Numbered from the stretch's first letter, positions 8,429 through 22,663 are shown. The stretch: DNA of 64,000 bases from Bradyrhizobium sp. CSS354 (GCF_029051725.1 NZ_JAACFU010000008.1:310001-374000); one strand, 5' to 3'. The notes: generated from the letters alone by a model not told the origin. Program-made: numbers and translations.

Positions 8429-8495
8429 CGTCGTGATCCGATGTCCCACCTGAGTGATCTGGCAACAGAAGTATTACCGTTCTCGTCAAGGCAAC

Positions 8496-8519
8496 ATGGC
8501 CGGGATCGCTCCCGGCCAT
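8496..8519. terminator. Hairpin between convergent genes, possible bidirectional terminator
   Basis: ATGGCCGGGA and TCCCGGCCAT form a perfect 10-bp stem with a four-base loop between the ends of the MarR gene and the convergent membrane-protein gene. Neither side has a long T run, so efficiency is uncertain. Confidence 0.55.
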
Positions 8520-8530
8520 CGTCCTGCATG

Positions 8531-9424
8531 TCAAGGCACCGGCATCGCACGCGGAGAGCGATGGAAGCGGTTCGAGCTTGCCATCCAGTTCGGCAGCGGC
8601 TCGCCGTCGCGATGGCGGCCGCCGGCAACCGCCGCAGCCCAGGCCACCGCAGCCCCGATCAGGGCTGCTGCCGCAACCGAGAAGGCGACGATGATGGAGT
8701 TACGCCGTGCCCGGTTGATCGCCGTCCTCGAATCCGCAATCGCCGCGTCGACCCGTCGTTCCGAGTCGGGTGCCGCGAGGCCCGTCAGCGCGGCCACCTG
8801 CTGCACCAGGTAGGTCCGGTCATCGGTGCTGACGCCGCTGTGGCTCGATGACGTCATCAGGATGCGCCCGGCTTCGGCACGAGGTTCCCTGAGGTCGGTG
8901 TTGGGGGGCCGCCGCGCTACACGAAACAGCTTGTCCAACTCGTAGCTCAACAGAGGCTCGGCCGCGGACGTATTGCTGGCCGAACTGCGCATCGGCGAAC
9001 GGTCAACCGCAGCCGCGCCGAGCATGGCGAGCAGCGCGGCACCAAGCAGCACGGCAAGCGCCCAGGACATCAGCCCATGCAGCCCATCCCGCCGTTCGCC
9101 GTCGTCTTCGATCGTTGTGACCGCCGGGGCTGGTCGCGTCGTCCGGCCGGCGATATAGCCGCCAAAGCCGAAGCTGACGATCGCCTGGATGATCAGATAC
9201 AGCCCCGACAGCAAAGCCAGTGCCGCCGATGCATCGCGCCATGTCGGCGAGGCTGAACTGACGCCCAGGCCGACGGCGACCCCAAAGCCGACCAGGATGA
9301 ACGACATTGCGCCGGCAGCCAAAGCGCCTGCGATGACCGAGCTCCACTGGATGGTGCGCCGGTCGTCGGCAGCGACGACGCCGCCTTCCATGATGTCTTC
9401 CCGTATGAGAGTTTCCATCGTCAT
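8531..9424 (-). CDS. Conserved-type membrane protein of unknown function
   Basis: A 297-residue protein. Hydrophobic segments are visible at about residues 27-53 (SVIAGALAAGAMSFILVGFG), 64-92 (ALLSGLYLIIQAIVSFGFGG), 119-140 (LMSWALAVLLGAALLAMLGA) and 242-265 (IIVAFSVAAAALIGAAVAWA), so four membrane helices are likely. A soluble segment of about 100 residues lies between helices 3 and 4, probably periplasmic. No catalytic motif is recognised. The gene starts ten bases after the stop of a 24-residue membrane peptide on the same strand, which suggests a two-gene transcript. GAGAGAG precedes the start. Confidence 0.75.
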   Translation of the reverse strand: MTMETLIREDIMEGGVVAADDRRTIQWSSVIAGALAAGAMSFILVGFGVAVGLGVSSASPTWRDASAALALLSGLYLIIQAIVSFGFGGYIAGRTTRPAPAVTTIEDDGERRDGLHGLMSWALAVLLGAALLAMLGAAAVDRSPMRSSASNTSAAEPLLSYELDKLFRVARRPPNTDLREPRAEAGRILMTSSSHSGVSTDDRTYLVQQVAALTGLAAPDSERRVDAAIADSRTAINRARRNSIIVAFSVAAAALIGAAVAWAAAVAGGRHRDGEPLPNWMASSNRFHRSPRAMPVP

Positions 9425-9434
9425 CGCCGCTCTC

Positions 9435-9509
9435 TCAGCGCAGGCCGAAGAACGACAAGATCGCCATGACCACCACGATCAAGCCGATGAGATAAATCAA
9501 TCCGTCCAT
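9435..9509 (-). CDS. 24-residue single-pass membrane peptide
   Basis: A very short frame from ATG 9509 to TGA 9435-9437 encodes MDGLIYLIGLIVVVMAILSF followed by FGLR. It is almost entirely one hydrophobic helix with a basic C-terminal end. A near-ideal ribosome-binding site, AGGAGG, lies about nine bases upstream, which is the main reason to call it a gene. It directly precedes the four-helix membrane protein gene, so it may be a subunit, a small regulator of that protein, or a translated leader. Peptides of this style recur in rhizobial genomes, but no function is known to me. Confidence 0.75.
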   Translation of the reverse strand: MDGLIYLIGLIVVVMAILSFFGLR

Positions 9510-9646
9510 GGTCTGTCCTCCTCAGTTTCTCCTCGTCGCTAATCACAACGAACAAGGAACGTTCCAAATTGGACCGAACCTGCGGGAACGAACCGGCGCG
9601 TTGCGGATTATCTGTCCAAGTCCCAAGGATGAAGTTTGTGAGCACG

Positions 9647-9685
9647 AAAGCCCCAGCCGGTCAGTCCCGGCTGGGGCTTTCTTTT
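9647..9685 (+). terminator. Strong terminator without an obvious upstream gene
   Basis: Arms AAAGCCCCAGCCGG (9647-9660) and CCGGCTGGGGCTTT (9667-9680) make a perfect 14-bp stem, followed by CTTTTTG on the plus strand. The nearest upstream plus-strand gene ends at 8428, more than a kilobase away, with minus-strand genes between. The terminator may therefore end a short non-coding transcript beginning between 9510 and 9640, or transcription antisense to the membrane-protein genes. Confidence 0.8.
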
Positions 9686-9776
9686 TGGGCGGCGGTTCCT
9701 GTCCTATGTTAACGACGCCGGCTCGCCGATCATCAAGGATGCGGTCGGGGCGGAACTTCCGGATCGGGAGAGCAGC

Positions 9777-10010
9777 GTGGATCGCAGGACCGCGTGCCTT
9801 CATCAGGCAGATGCATTCCGGGAAAAGGCAATCGCCGATCCCGAGCACCACGACCAGTGGATCGATGAAGCCATCAAATGGCTCGAACGCGCCATGGAAG
9901 CCGGCTGTCGCGCCGTCGTCACGGTCGAAGCCGGCCACACCGGCGACATGCCGGACGCAGCACGCGGAGCGGCAGCCGATGCTCAGCTGAGTTTGATCAC
10001 GCGCCAGTGA
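9777..10010 (+). CDS. Small conserved-type cytosolic protein of unknown function
   Basis: A 77-residue protein from GTG 9777, chosen because GGGAG lies seven bases upstream. Residues 8-45 (ADAFREKAIADPEHHDQWID and EAIKWLERAMEAG) look like one or two amphipathic helices with a TPR-like pattern. The same kind of short protein, with a DPxxHDxWIDEAIxWLxRA pattern, is common in Bradyrhizobium-type genomes, often as a single gene. There is no signal peptide and no membrane segment. It precedes the metal-efflux operon by about 120 bases on the same strand, but I see no reason to assign it to that function. Confidence 0.65.
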   Translation: MDRRTACLHQADAFREKAIADPEHHDQWIDEAIKWLERAMEAGCRAVVTVEAGHTGDMPDAARGAAADAQLSLITRQ

Positions 10011-10130
10011 GAAGAGCTGCCGCCTTCGCCATCGCTGCGGCAATTGTTCCAGGGACGTAACAATGTTGCGGGTCGACACTGTTCCGGCCCTCATGCTAGG
10101 CCGGGCGCAGACCGCAACCAGAGTGACGTC

Positions 10131-10493
10131 GTGCTCGCGAACCGCCAGCCCTCAGGATCATGCCGGCCGCGCAACTGGCGCGGGCTGCTGTCTGTGCTGA
10201 TCGCGGTTGTCTACCTGCTCGCGGGAGCGCTGCATGGTCTCCACAACATCGACGTCACCACGCCGGGTGGCGGCTCGGAGATCAGCGCGGTCCTCGACGG
10301 CTCCACAGACCACAACGATCACAAGGCCATGGGCGGCCATCATTGTCATGGCTGCTTCTCCGTGACGGTGACTCAGCCGGCGCCACCGGTCTCATCGATC
10401 GGGCTCGTCTCCGCATCGCGCCCGCAACGCGCCCCCCGGCTCACGGGCATCGTTCCCGATACCGACTCCCCGCCTCCCAAACGTATGGCCTGA
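10131..10493 (+). CDS. Small metal-efflux-associated exported or membrane-anchored protein, His/Cys-rich
   Basis: About 120 residues from GTG 10131 (the frame is open further upstream to 10044, so the start is uncertain). One hydrophobic segment (LLSVLIAVVYLLAGALHGL) could be a signal anchor. It is followed by a region rich in metal ligands: DHNDHKAMGGHHCHGCF. This layout resembles the short proteins that sit at the head of cobalt-zinc-cadmium and nickel efflux operons (CzcI or DUF2946-like) and probably binds the metal in the periplasm or tunes operon output. The CzcC-like gene begins about 60 bases downstream on the same strand. Family assignment is by context and composition, not by a firm motif. 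Confidence 0.65.
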   Translation: MLANRQPSGSCRPRNWRGLLSVLIAVVYLLAGALHGLHNIDVTTPGGGSEISAVLDGSTDHNDHKAMGGHHCHGCFSVTVTQPAPPVSSIGLVSASRPQRAPRLTGIVPDTDSPPPKRMA

Positions 10494-10551
10494 ACGGATT
10501 TGGGCGGGCGCCACGCGCGCCCATGGGGTTCATCCTTTACAGGTCGGTTTC

Positions 10552-11826
10552 ATGTTTTGCAGGGGAATGGCCGCGCGCCTGGCGTGCGCGGCAGCGTGTC
10601 TGATTGCCGGATCGGCGCTTGCGCCGTCTCACGCCCAGACTCTGACGATGCGGAGTGCGCTCTCGCGCGCGCTGGCCACGAGCCCGCGGCTGACCGCGGC
10701 GGAGCGCGATGTCGGCATCGCCACGGGCCAGCGCATCCAGGCAGGTGCACTTCTCAATCCGGAGCTGACCTACGAACAGGACAATTCGTTCGGGTCCGGC
10801 ATCTATCGCGGCACGCGATCGGCCGAGACCACGCTCCAGATCAGCCAGGCCTTCGAGCTGTTCGGCAAACGCGACGCGCGGATTGCAGCGGGCGTCGCCG
10901 GCATCGAGGTCGCCGCGATCCAGCGCAAGGCCGTCAGGCTGGAGGTGCTGTCGGAGACCGCGATCGCGTTCCTCAGCGTGCTCGGCGCACAGCGGCGCAT
11001 CCAGATCCTCGACGAGCAGATCACCGCCATTGACCGGCTGACACCCCTTTTACGCCGCCGCGTCGAGGCCGGCGCCTCCTCGCCGGCCGAGACCGGCCGT
11101 GCGGAAGTGGCATCCGCCCTCGTAAAGGCCGACCGCGAGCGGTTCAAGGCGACGCTGGCCAGCGCCCGGCGCGAGCTTGCGGTCTTGATGGGCGACGCGG
11201 CTCCGAAATTCGGCGAGGTCTCCGGACGGCTCGACACCATGGGACGCCCCCCGACATTCCAGTCGGTCGTCGCCGCGATCGATGCCAATCCGCAGCTGGT
11301 GCGCTGGACCGCGATCTATGCCCAGCGCAACGCGGAGCTGCTGCTGGCACGGCTGCGGCCCTACCCCGACGTCCGGATCGCCGCCGGCTGGCGCCATTTC
11401 AACGAGACCAATGACAACGCGGCGCGCCTCACCGTCTCGGTGCCGATCCCCGTGTTCGACCAGAACCAGGGCAATATCCTCTCGGCGCAGGAAAGCCTTG
11501 CCAAGACCAAGGCCGAGCGCGAGGCCAACCGCAACACGCTGATCGTGGTCGCCGGCCGCGCCTACGACTCGCTCCAAGGCTCGCTGCGCGAGCTCGCGGT
11601 GCTGCGCGAGAGCGCCATTCCCAAGGCCACCGAAGCCTCGGATGCCATCGCGCAAGGCTACGGCCAGGGCCGCTTCAGCCTGCTCGAAGTGCTCGACGCC
11701 CAGGCCAGCGTCACCCAGGCGCGGCTGCGCGAGCAGGAGGCGCTGCAGAATTTCCACGCGGGGGTGGCGACCATCGAAGGCCTCGTCGGCAATCCCTTCA
11801 CGCTGGCGCGGGAGAGCGCACGATGA
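10552..11826 (+). CDS. czcC: TolC-family outer-membrane efflux protein, CzcC-like
   Basis: A 424-residue outer-membrane factor with an N-terminal signal peptide (about 29 residues, ending ...SHAQ). The body shows the paired long coiled-coil halves of OEP/TolC proteins: ALSRALATSPRLTAAERDVG opens the first repeat and the second begins around residue 220, with conserved GGR-like and LNPELTYE stretches. It forms the outer duct of a tripartite RND pump that exports metal ions across both membranes. Its stop overlaps the start of the adaptor gene in an ATGA. An alternative start at ATG 10567 has a closer Shine-Dalgarno sequence (AGGGGA) and would shorten the leader by five residues. The czc name is by operon context. 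Confidence 0.88.
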   Translation: MFCRGMAARLACAAACLIAGSALAPSHAQTLTMRSALSRALATSPRLTAAERDVGIATGQRIQAGALLNPELTYEQDNSFGSGIYRGTRSAETTLQISQAFELFGKRDARIAAGVAGIEVAAIQRKAVRLEVLSETAIAFLSVLGAQRRIQILDEQITAIDRLTPLLRRRVEAGASSPAETGRAEVASALVKADRERFKATLASARRELAVLMGDAAPKFGEVSGRLDTMGRPPTFQSVVAAIDANPQLVRWTAIYAQRNAELLLARLRPYPDVRIAAGWRHFNETNDNAARLTVSVPIPVFDQNQGNILSAQESLAKTKAEREANRNTLIVVAGRAYDSLQGSLRELAVLRESAIPKATEASDAIAQGYGQGRFSLLEVLDAQASVTQARLREQEALQNFHAGVATIEGLVGNPFTLARESAR

Positions 11827-12792
11827 AGACGTCCTCCACCATTCTCGTCGCATTCGTTGCCGCCGCACTTGGCGCTTACGGCTATTCCCTGCTCGGTCCG
11901 GCCAGGATCGAGCATGCCGAACACGCCGCAGACAAGAAGCCGGAGAAGCCGAACGACCATGTCGAGCAGGACGAGCACGGCGCCGACCGGATCCGCATCT
12001 CCGACGTCAAGCTTGCCGCCGCGGGCGTGACGCTGGCGGAAGCCGCGAGCGTCACGCTGACCGACACGCTCGCCTTCAACGGCATCCTGCGCGCCAACCA
12101 GGAAGCCGTGGTGCAGGTGACGCCGCGCTTTCCAGGCGTCGCGAAATCGATCCAGAAGCGCATCGGCGACAAGGTCGGCAAGGACGATCTGCTCGCCACG
12201 ATCGAAAGCAACCAGAGCCTCACCGTCTACGAGCTCAAGGCGCCGCTTGCCGGCACCATCATCGAGCGGCAGATCTCGCTCGGCGAATATGCCTCCGAGC
12301 AGAAGCCGGCCTTCGTCGTCGCCGACCTCACCACCATCTGGGTCGATCTGTCGATCTACCGACAGGACCTGCGGCGCGTTCGCCTCAACGACGAGGTGCT
12401 GATCGATCCCGACGACGGCCGTGGCGAGATCAAGGGCACGATCTCCTACATGGCCCCGATCGGCAGCAGCGAGACCCAGACCGCGCTGGCGCGCGCGGTG
12501 CTGCCAAATCCGGACGGACGCTTGCGTCCCGGCCTGTTCGTCACGGCACGGCTGATCCTCGCCGCGCGCAACGTCGCGGTCGCCGTGCGCCGAAGCGCGA
12601 TCCAGACGCTGGAGAACAGGACCATCGTGTTCGTCCGCGAGGACGGCGACAAGATCGAAGCGCGCCCGGTGGAGCTTGGCGATTCCGATCCCCGCCACGT
12701 CGAGATCAGGGCCGGCCTATCGGCCGGCGAGCATTACGTCGCGGAAAACAGCTTCGTCGTGAAGGCGGAGATGGGCAAGGGCGAGGCCGAGC

Positions 12793-12800
<8 letters not shown>
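11823..12800 (+). CDS. czcB: Periplasmic adaptor (membrane fusion) protein of heavy-metal RND pump, CzcB-like
   Basis: A 325-residue membrane fusion protein. It has an N-terminal hydrophobic anchor (STILVAFVAAALGAYGYSLL), a short acidic and His-containing stretch (EHAEHAADKK, NDHVEQDEHG), then the barrel-sandwich/lipoyl halves (LRANQEAVVQVTPRFPGVAK and APLAGTIIERQISLGEYAS) and the beta-barrel domain to the C-terminus. The His-rich N-terminal segment is typical of the heavy-metal branch and may pick up periplasmic metal. It bridges the CzcA-like pump and the outer-membrane factor. It overlaps czcC by four bases and czcA by eight, so the three are translationally coupled. Confidence 0.9.
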
Positions 12801-16011
<3,211 letters not shown>

Positions 16012-16013
16012 AG

Positions 16014-16979
16014 GTGGGCAGCCACGACCATCACGGTCATCATCACCACGATCACAGCCATGATCACGGTCACGATCATGGTCCTGGCCACGCCCATGTT
16101 CATGCGCCCGCCAGTTTCGGCAAGGCGTTCGCGATCGGCATCTCGCTCAACACCGCGCTGGTGGTGGCCGAGGCCGTCTACGGCTATATCGGCAACTCCA
16201 CCGCCCTGCTTGCCGACGCCGGCCATAATCTTTCCGACGTGCTAGGCTTGGTCGTGGCCTGGTGCGCATCGATCGCGGCGCGGCGCGCCCCGAGCGGACG
16301 CTTCACCTATGGCCTGCGCGCCTCCACCATCCTGGCGGCGCTGGCGAACGCGGTGTTCCTGCTGGTCGCAACTGGCGCGATCGGCTGGGAAGCGTTCTTG
16401 CGCCTGCGTGAACCGGAGCCGGTCGCCGGCATCACCGTGATGGTGGTCGCCGGCATCGGCATCCTCATCAACGGTTTTACCGCCATGTTGTTCGCGCGCG
16501 GACGCAAGGACGACATCAACATCGAAGGCGCCTATCTGCACATGGCGGCCGATGCCGCGGTCTCGCTCGGCGTCGTCATCTCGGCGGCGCTGATCATCTG
16601 GACCGGTTGGCTCTGGCTTGATCCCGTCACCAGCCTCGTCATCTGCGCCACCATCCTCTGGAGCACCACCAGCCTGCTCCGCGGCTCCATCGACATGTCG
16701 ATGGCGGCGGCCCCCAAGGGCACCGACATTGCCGCGATCAAGATCCTTCTGCTGGGGAGGCCCGGCGTCACTGCGATCCACGATCTCCACGTCTGGCCGA
16801 TCTCGACCACCGAGACGGCGCTGACCTGCCACCTCGTCATGCCCACCGGCGCCGGCGATGCATTCCTGATGGAGACCGCGCAGATGCTGAAGAGCTCCCA
16901 CCGCATCGGCCACACCACCCTTCAGGTCGAGACCCATCCCGACAACGGCTGCGCGCTGGCGCCGGACGATGTGGTGTAG
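16014..16979 (+). CDS. Cation diffusion facilitator with His-rich N-terminus (DmeF/CzcD-like)
   Basis: A 321-residue CDF transporter. The first ~35 residues are an extreme His/Asp run (HDHHGHHHHDHSHDHGHDHG), a cytosolic metal-binding tail. Six helices follow, with the transport-site motifs HxxxD in TM2 (GHNLSD) and TM5 (HMAADAAVSLG), the arrangement used for Zn, Co, Cd or Ni. The C-terminal cytosolic domain has the expected HDLHVW segment. It exchanges cytosolic metal for protons and hands it to the periplasm, where the CzcCBA-like pump can take it up. The start is a GTG two bases after the czcA stop, with GGGGAGCG just before, so it is the last gene of the efflux operon. Confidence 0.92.
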   Translation: MGSHDHHGHHHHDHSHDHGHDHGPGHAHVHAPASFGKAFAIGISLNTALVVAEAVYGYIGNSTALLADAGHNLSDVLGLVVAWCASIAARRAPSGRFTYGLRASTILAALANAVFLLVATGAIGWEAFLRLREPEPVAGITVMVVAGIGILINGFTAMLFARGRKDDINIEGAYLHMAADAAVSLGVVISAALIIWTGWLWLDPVTSLVICATILWSTTSLLRGSIDMSMAAAPKGTDIAAIKILLLGRPGVTAIHDLHVWPISTTETALTCHLVMPTGAGDAFLMETAQMLKSSHRIGHTTLQVETHPDNGCALAPDDVV

Positions 16980-16998
16980 GATTCGCCAGTCCACCACT

Positions 16999-17085
16999 CG
17001 TCATTGCGAGCGCAGCGAAGCAATCCAGACTGCCTCCGCGGACACGGCCTGGATTGCTTCGTCGCAAGAGCTCCTCGCAATGACG
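16999..17085. repeat. Palindromic intergenic repeat, family A (copy 1)
   Basis: CGTCATTGCGAG at the left end is mirrored by CTCGCAATGACG at the right, with inner arms GAAGCAATCCAG and CTGGATTGCTTC. It lies between convergent genes. A second copy at 40056-40140 has the same ends and inner arms, so this is a dispersed repetitive element, similar in style to RPE/REP-type sequences of Bradyrhizobium genomes. Confidence 0.85.
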
Positions 17086-17101
17086 GTGGAGTGAGGCGTG
17101 C

Positions 17102-17962
17102 CTACGCCGCCTTCGCCGTCACGATCCAGATCGCGCCCTGAAGCGCCACGCTCTGCCCCTTCAGGAAGGGCGCGAGCATCTCGCGGATCGAGGCTTTTGC
17201 CGCGGCATACGTCTCCGGCGGATGGCCTTGCAGCGCGCGGCTGGCGGGGCCGATCTGGAGCGAGCCCTCGACGGCGGCATCGAGCCCGCCGCCGCTCGCG
17301 ACATCCATCGCGAGATTGTGCGGCTCCATCGCGACGTCGACGAAGCCCGCGCCTTTCAGGATGCGTGTCACGCGCTCTTCGGAGGCAAAGGCGAACGGGC
17401 CCGGCTCGTCCGGCCCGACCGGTGGCATCTTGGGCACATGTTTGTAGACCGCCATCAACGGCGCCATCATCCAGGGATTTTCCTTCGGCTCGCGCCAGCA
17501 GGCGAAGGCGAGCCGCCCCGTCGGCTTCAGTGCGCGGCGGAGATTAGTGAAAGACGCGATCGGATCGGCGAAGAACATCACGCCGAAGCGCGAGGCCAGC
17601 AGGTCAAAACTCGCCGGCTCGAACGAATGCACCGTCGCATCCGCCAGCACGAAATCGAGCGGCAGGCCCTTTGGCGCAAACGCACGCGCCTGCGACAGCA
17701 TCGGCTCGGAGACGTCGAGCCCGAGCGCGAAGCCATTCGGGGCCACCGCTTTTGCGAAGGCGAACGTCGTCGCACCGGAGCCGCAGCCGACGTCGAGGAC
17801 GCGCTCGCCCGGCTTCGGCCTGGCGCGCTCGATCAGCACCTCGGCAATGGGCCCAAGCAGGCTCTCCTGCGCCGCATGGCGATCGGCCCAGCGCTGCCCG
17901 CTGGGGCCATTCCAGTAAGCGATCTGATCGGCGTTCTGCTCGTGTCCGCTTGGCTGCTGCAT
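17102..17962 (-). CDS. Class I SAM-dependent methyltransferase
   Basis: A 286-residue methyltransferase. Motif I for S-adenosylmethionine binding is VLDVGCGSGATTF (about residues 47-59); the acidic end of strand 2 is GLDVSE; motif II/III lies around FVLADATVHSFEP and FDLLASRFGVMFF. The C-terminal third (HNLAMDVASGGG onward) is variable and should bind the acceptor. The family includes UbiE-like and small-molecule methyltransferases; acceptor unknown. I set the start at ATG 17962, which has GGAGG just upstream; the frame is open to 18025 but the extra residues are unlike the family. Convergent with the CDF gene, with a palindromic repeat between. Confidence 0.85.
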   Translation of the reverse strand: MQQPSGHEQNADQIAYWNGPSGQRWADRHAAQESLLGPIAEVLIERARPKPGERVLDVGCGSGATTFAFAKAVAPNGFALGLDVSEPMLSQARAFAPKGLPLDFVLADATVHSFEPASFDLLASRFGVMFFADPIASFTNLRRALKPTGRLAFACWREPKENPWMMAPLMAVYKHVPKMPPVGPDEPGPFAFASEERVTRILKGAGFVDVAMEPHNLAMDVASGGGLDAAVEGSLQIGPASRALQGHPPETYAAAKASIREMLAPFLKGQSVALQGAIWIVTAKAA

Positions 17963-18027
17963 CGGGCCTCCGCATGACGGCCCGCTGGGGTGGCCCGCAA
18001 CGCCGCGCTCGCTGCGCGAGCGCATGG

Positions 18028-18104
18028 TGGTGGGCGGTGAGAGATTCGAACTCCCGACCCTCTCGGTGTAAACGAGATGCTCTAACCAGCTGAGCTAACC
18101 GCCC
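18028..18104 (-). tRNA. tRNA-Val (TAC)
   Basis: On the reverse strand a 77-base cloverleaf starts GGGCGGT and ends ACCGCCC-A-CCA. It has AGCTCAGCTGG in the D arm, anticodon loop TTTACAC with anticodon TAC, and GTTCGAATC in the T arm. CCA is encoded. Confidence 0.97.
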
Positions 18105-18167
18105 CTCGCCGCTTCTTTATCCCCACCGAGCCCGAACGGGCAAGCGCGGAACGCCAATTCCTGGGCC

Positions 18168-18581
18168 TCAATCCCCCGGCCGTCCCGGCAGCAGTGGCAC
18201 CGCGTCGGTCCAGACCGCCGCCGACTGGCACCAGATCTGCCTGACGGGCCGCAATGTGTCGCGCTGGCGGATGCTGCCCCAGCGGATGCCCCAATCGTCC
18301 TCCTGGTCGCCCTCGCCGCTCGTGAATAGCGGGGAACCGCACTCGGCACAGAAGTGCTGAAAGCGCATCCGGCCGTTGTCGCCACGCTTGCCGTAGATCC
18401 TGGGGGTTCCGCTGGTCAGCTTGACGTCGACCTTGGTGCAGATCGCGGTCACCCTGAACGGCGAGCCCGTCAGGGTCTGGCAGTCCCGGCAGTGGCAGAC
18501 CGACACCGTCTCGGGATCGATCTCCGCTTCAAAGGTGATCTGGCCGCAATGGCATTGCCCGTCGATGTGCATTGTCGTCAT
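18168..18581 (-). CDS. GFA family (glutathione-dependent formaldehyde-activating-like) zinc protein
   Basis: A 137-residue protein with the GFA Cys pattern: CHCG at the N-terminus, CHCRDCQ near residue 29, and CAECGSPLF around residue 78. These seven or so cysteines bind zinc in the Gfa fold. The founding member was described as activating formaldehyde with glutathione, but many paralogues like this have no shown substrate. It is a single gene between tRNA-Val and the lon terminator, with no pathway neighbours. Two Met codons are possible at the start (residues 1 and 4). Confidence 0.85.
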   Translation of the reverse strand: MTTMHIDGQCHCGQITFEAEIDPETVSVCHCRDCQTLTGSPFRVTAICTKVDVKLTSGTPRIYGKRGDNGRMRFQHFCAECGSPLFTSGEGDQEDDWGIRWGSIRQRDTLRPVRQIWCQSAAVWTDAVPLLPGRPGD

Positions 18582-18596
18582 CCGCTGCCCCCAAAC

Positions 18597-18624
18597 AAAA
18601 ACGGCGCCCGAAGGCGCCGTTTTA
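18597..18624 (-). terminator. Terminator of lon
   Basis: Reading on the reverse strand, ACGGCGCC and GGCGCCGT form an 8-bp stem capped by TTCG, followed by a T run (AAAA at 18597-18600 on the plus strand). It lies 25 bases after the lon stop. Confidence 0.9.
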
Positions 18625-18646
18625 TCATCTTTTTCGAGCTGCGATC

Positions 18647-21070
<2,424 letters not shown>

Positions 21071-21391
21071 GGCCTTTTCCTTTTGCTTTGCCCCCTTGCA
21101 CGCAGCCCGCCATGCTCATGCGCAACCGCCACAAGGTGCCGAGGTGATCGGCAAAACCGGTCGGTCCTTTTGAGGTTGGACCGGCTCGCCGGATCGGAAC
21201 TGAGGCGAATCTTGAAGAGAATTTTTGCTCGCCGCCGACATTAGGTGGCTATCGACCCGGGGGGTGTCAAGTCATTGAAGACGCGCGCCATCAGGCGCTT
21301 ACGCACGCAAATAAGCGACGCAACACCGGCGGCGGAGAGACTTTCCGCAGCCCTTGCTTGAGGAGACGATTGGAGCGTTCCAGCGCCGAAA
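21071..21391. promoter_or_regulatory. clpX-lon intergenic region with candidate lon promoter
   Basis: No credible gene lies in these 321 bases. On the reverse strand, CTTGACA (-35) occupies 21271-21265 and an ACCTAA-type weak -10 lies about 17-18 bases on (near 21242-21247). The CTTGAC start resembles heat-shock sigma-factor -35 boxes, but the -10 is a poor match to any class. No clear clpX terminator hairpin is visible. Confidence 0.35.
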
Positions 21392-22663
21392 TCAGGCGCT
21401 GGCGTTCTCGACGGCGCGATCGGACCGATCAGCGTAGATGTAGAGCGGACGCGCCGTTCCTTCCACGACTTCGCGGGAAATCACGACTTCTTCCACACCT
21501 TCGAGGCCCGGCAGGTCGAACATGGTCTCGAGCAGGATCGCCTCGAGGATCGAACGCAGTCCGCGCGCACCGGTCTTGCGCTCGATCGCCCTGCGGGCAA
21601 CCGCGCCAAGCGCCTCGTCGGCGAAGGTCAGCTCGATGTTCTCCATCTCGAACAGCCGCTGGTACTGCTTCACCAGCGCGTTCTTCGGCTCGACCAGGAT
21701 CTTCTTGAGCGAAGCCTCGTCGAGATCCTCCAGCGTCGCCACGACGGGCAGACGGCCGACGAATTCCGGGATGAGGCCGTACTTCAGGAGATCCTCCGGC
21801 TCCACGTGACGGAAGATCTCGCCGGTACGGCGGTCTTCCGGCGCGAGCACCTGGGCGGCGAAACCGATCGAGGTCGACCGTCCGCGTGCCGAAATGATCT
21901 TCTCGAGGCCCGAGAACGCACCACCGCAGATGAACAGGATATTGGTGGTGTCCACCTGCAGGAATTCCTGCTGCGGATGCTTGCGACCGCCCTGCGGCGG
22001 GACCGAAGCCACCGTGCCTTCCATGATCTTGAGCAGTGCCTGCTGCACGCCCTCTCCCGACACGTCGCGCGTGATCGAGGGATTGTCGGACTTGCGGCTG
22101 ATCTTGTCGATTTCGTCGATATAGACGATGCCGCGCTGGGCACGCTCGACATTGTAGTCGGCGGCCTGGAGCAGCTTCAGGATGATGTTCTCGACGTCCT
22201 CGCCGACATAGCCGGCTTCGGTCAGCGTCGTCGCATCCGCCATCGTGAACGGCACGTCCAGGATGCGAGCGAGCGTCTGCGCGAGCAGCGTCTTGCCCGA
22301 ACCGGTCGGACCGATCAGCAGGATGTTCGACTTCGCAAGCTCGACGTCGTTGTGCTTGGTCTGGTGGTTGAGGCGCTTGTAGTGATTATGCACCGCGACC
22401 GAGAGGACCTTCTTCGCATGGTTCTGGCCGATCACGTAATCGTCCAGCACCTTGCAGATTTCCTTCGGCGTCGGAATCCCGTCGCGCGACTTCACCAGCG
22501 AGGATTTGTTCTCCTCGCGAATGATGTCCATGCAGAGCTCAACGCACTCGTCGCAGATGAAGACCGTGGGACCCGCGATCAGTTTGCGCACTTCGTGCTG
22601 GCTCTTGCCGCAGAACGAGCAATACAGCGTGTTCTTGGAGTCGCTCGTGCCGACCTTACTCAT
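21392..22663 (-). CDS. clpX: ClpX, ATPase subunit of the ClpXP protease
   Basis: A 423-residue AAA+ unfoldase. The N-terminal zinc-binding dimerisation domain has CSFCGK and CDECVELC. Walker A is GPTGSGKT, Walker B is VYIDEIDKIS, the pore loop is GYVGED, and the arginine-finger helix region lies in EGVQQALLKIMEGT and after. It unfolds tagged substrates and feeds them to ClpP, whose gene lies 442 bases upstream on the same strand. In alphaproteobacteria ClpXP also controls cell-cycle proteins such as CtrA, and a GcrA-type regulator is encoded elsewhere in this window. Length matches the family closely. Confidence 0.97.
   Translation of the reverse strand: MSKVGTSDSKNTLYCSFCGKSQHEVRKLIAGPTVFICDECVELCMDIIREENKSSLVKSRDGIPTPKEICKVLDDYVIGQNHAKKVLSVAVHNHYKRLNHQTKHNDVELAKSNILLIGPTGSGKTLLAQTLARILDVPFTMADATTLTEAGYVGEDVENIILKLLQAADYNVERAQRGIVYIDEIDKISRKSDNPSITRDVSGEGVQQALLKIMEGTVASVPPQGGRKHPQQEFLQVDTTNILFICGGAFSGLEKIISARGRSTSIGFAAQVLAPEDRRTGEIFRHVEPEDLLKYGLIPEFVGRLPVVATLEDLDEASLKKILVEPKNALVKQYQRLFEMENIELTFADEALGAVARRAIERKTGARGLRSILEAILLETMFDLPGLEGVEEVVISREVVEGTARPLYIYADRSDRAVENASA

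Noticed and set aside
9508..9990. 160-residue plus-strand frame
   Set aside because: It runs through the strong hairpin terminator and is in another frame from the credible 77-residue gene at 9777.
16999..17085. CRISPR-like or transposon end
   Set aside because: It is one palindrome with no spacer array and no transposase nearby; it fits a dispersed intergenic repeat.
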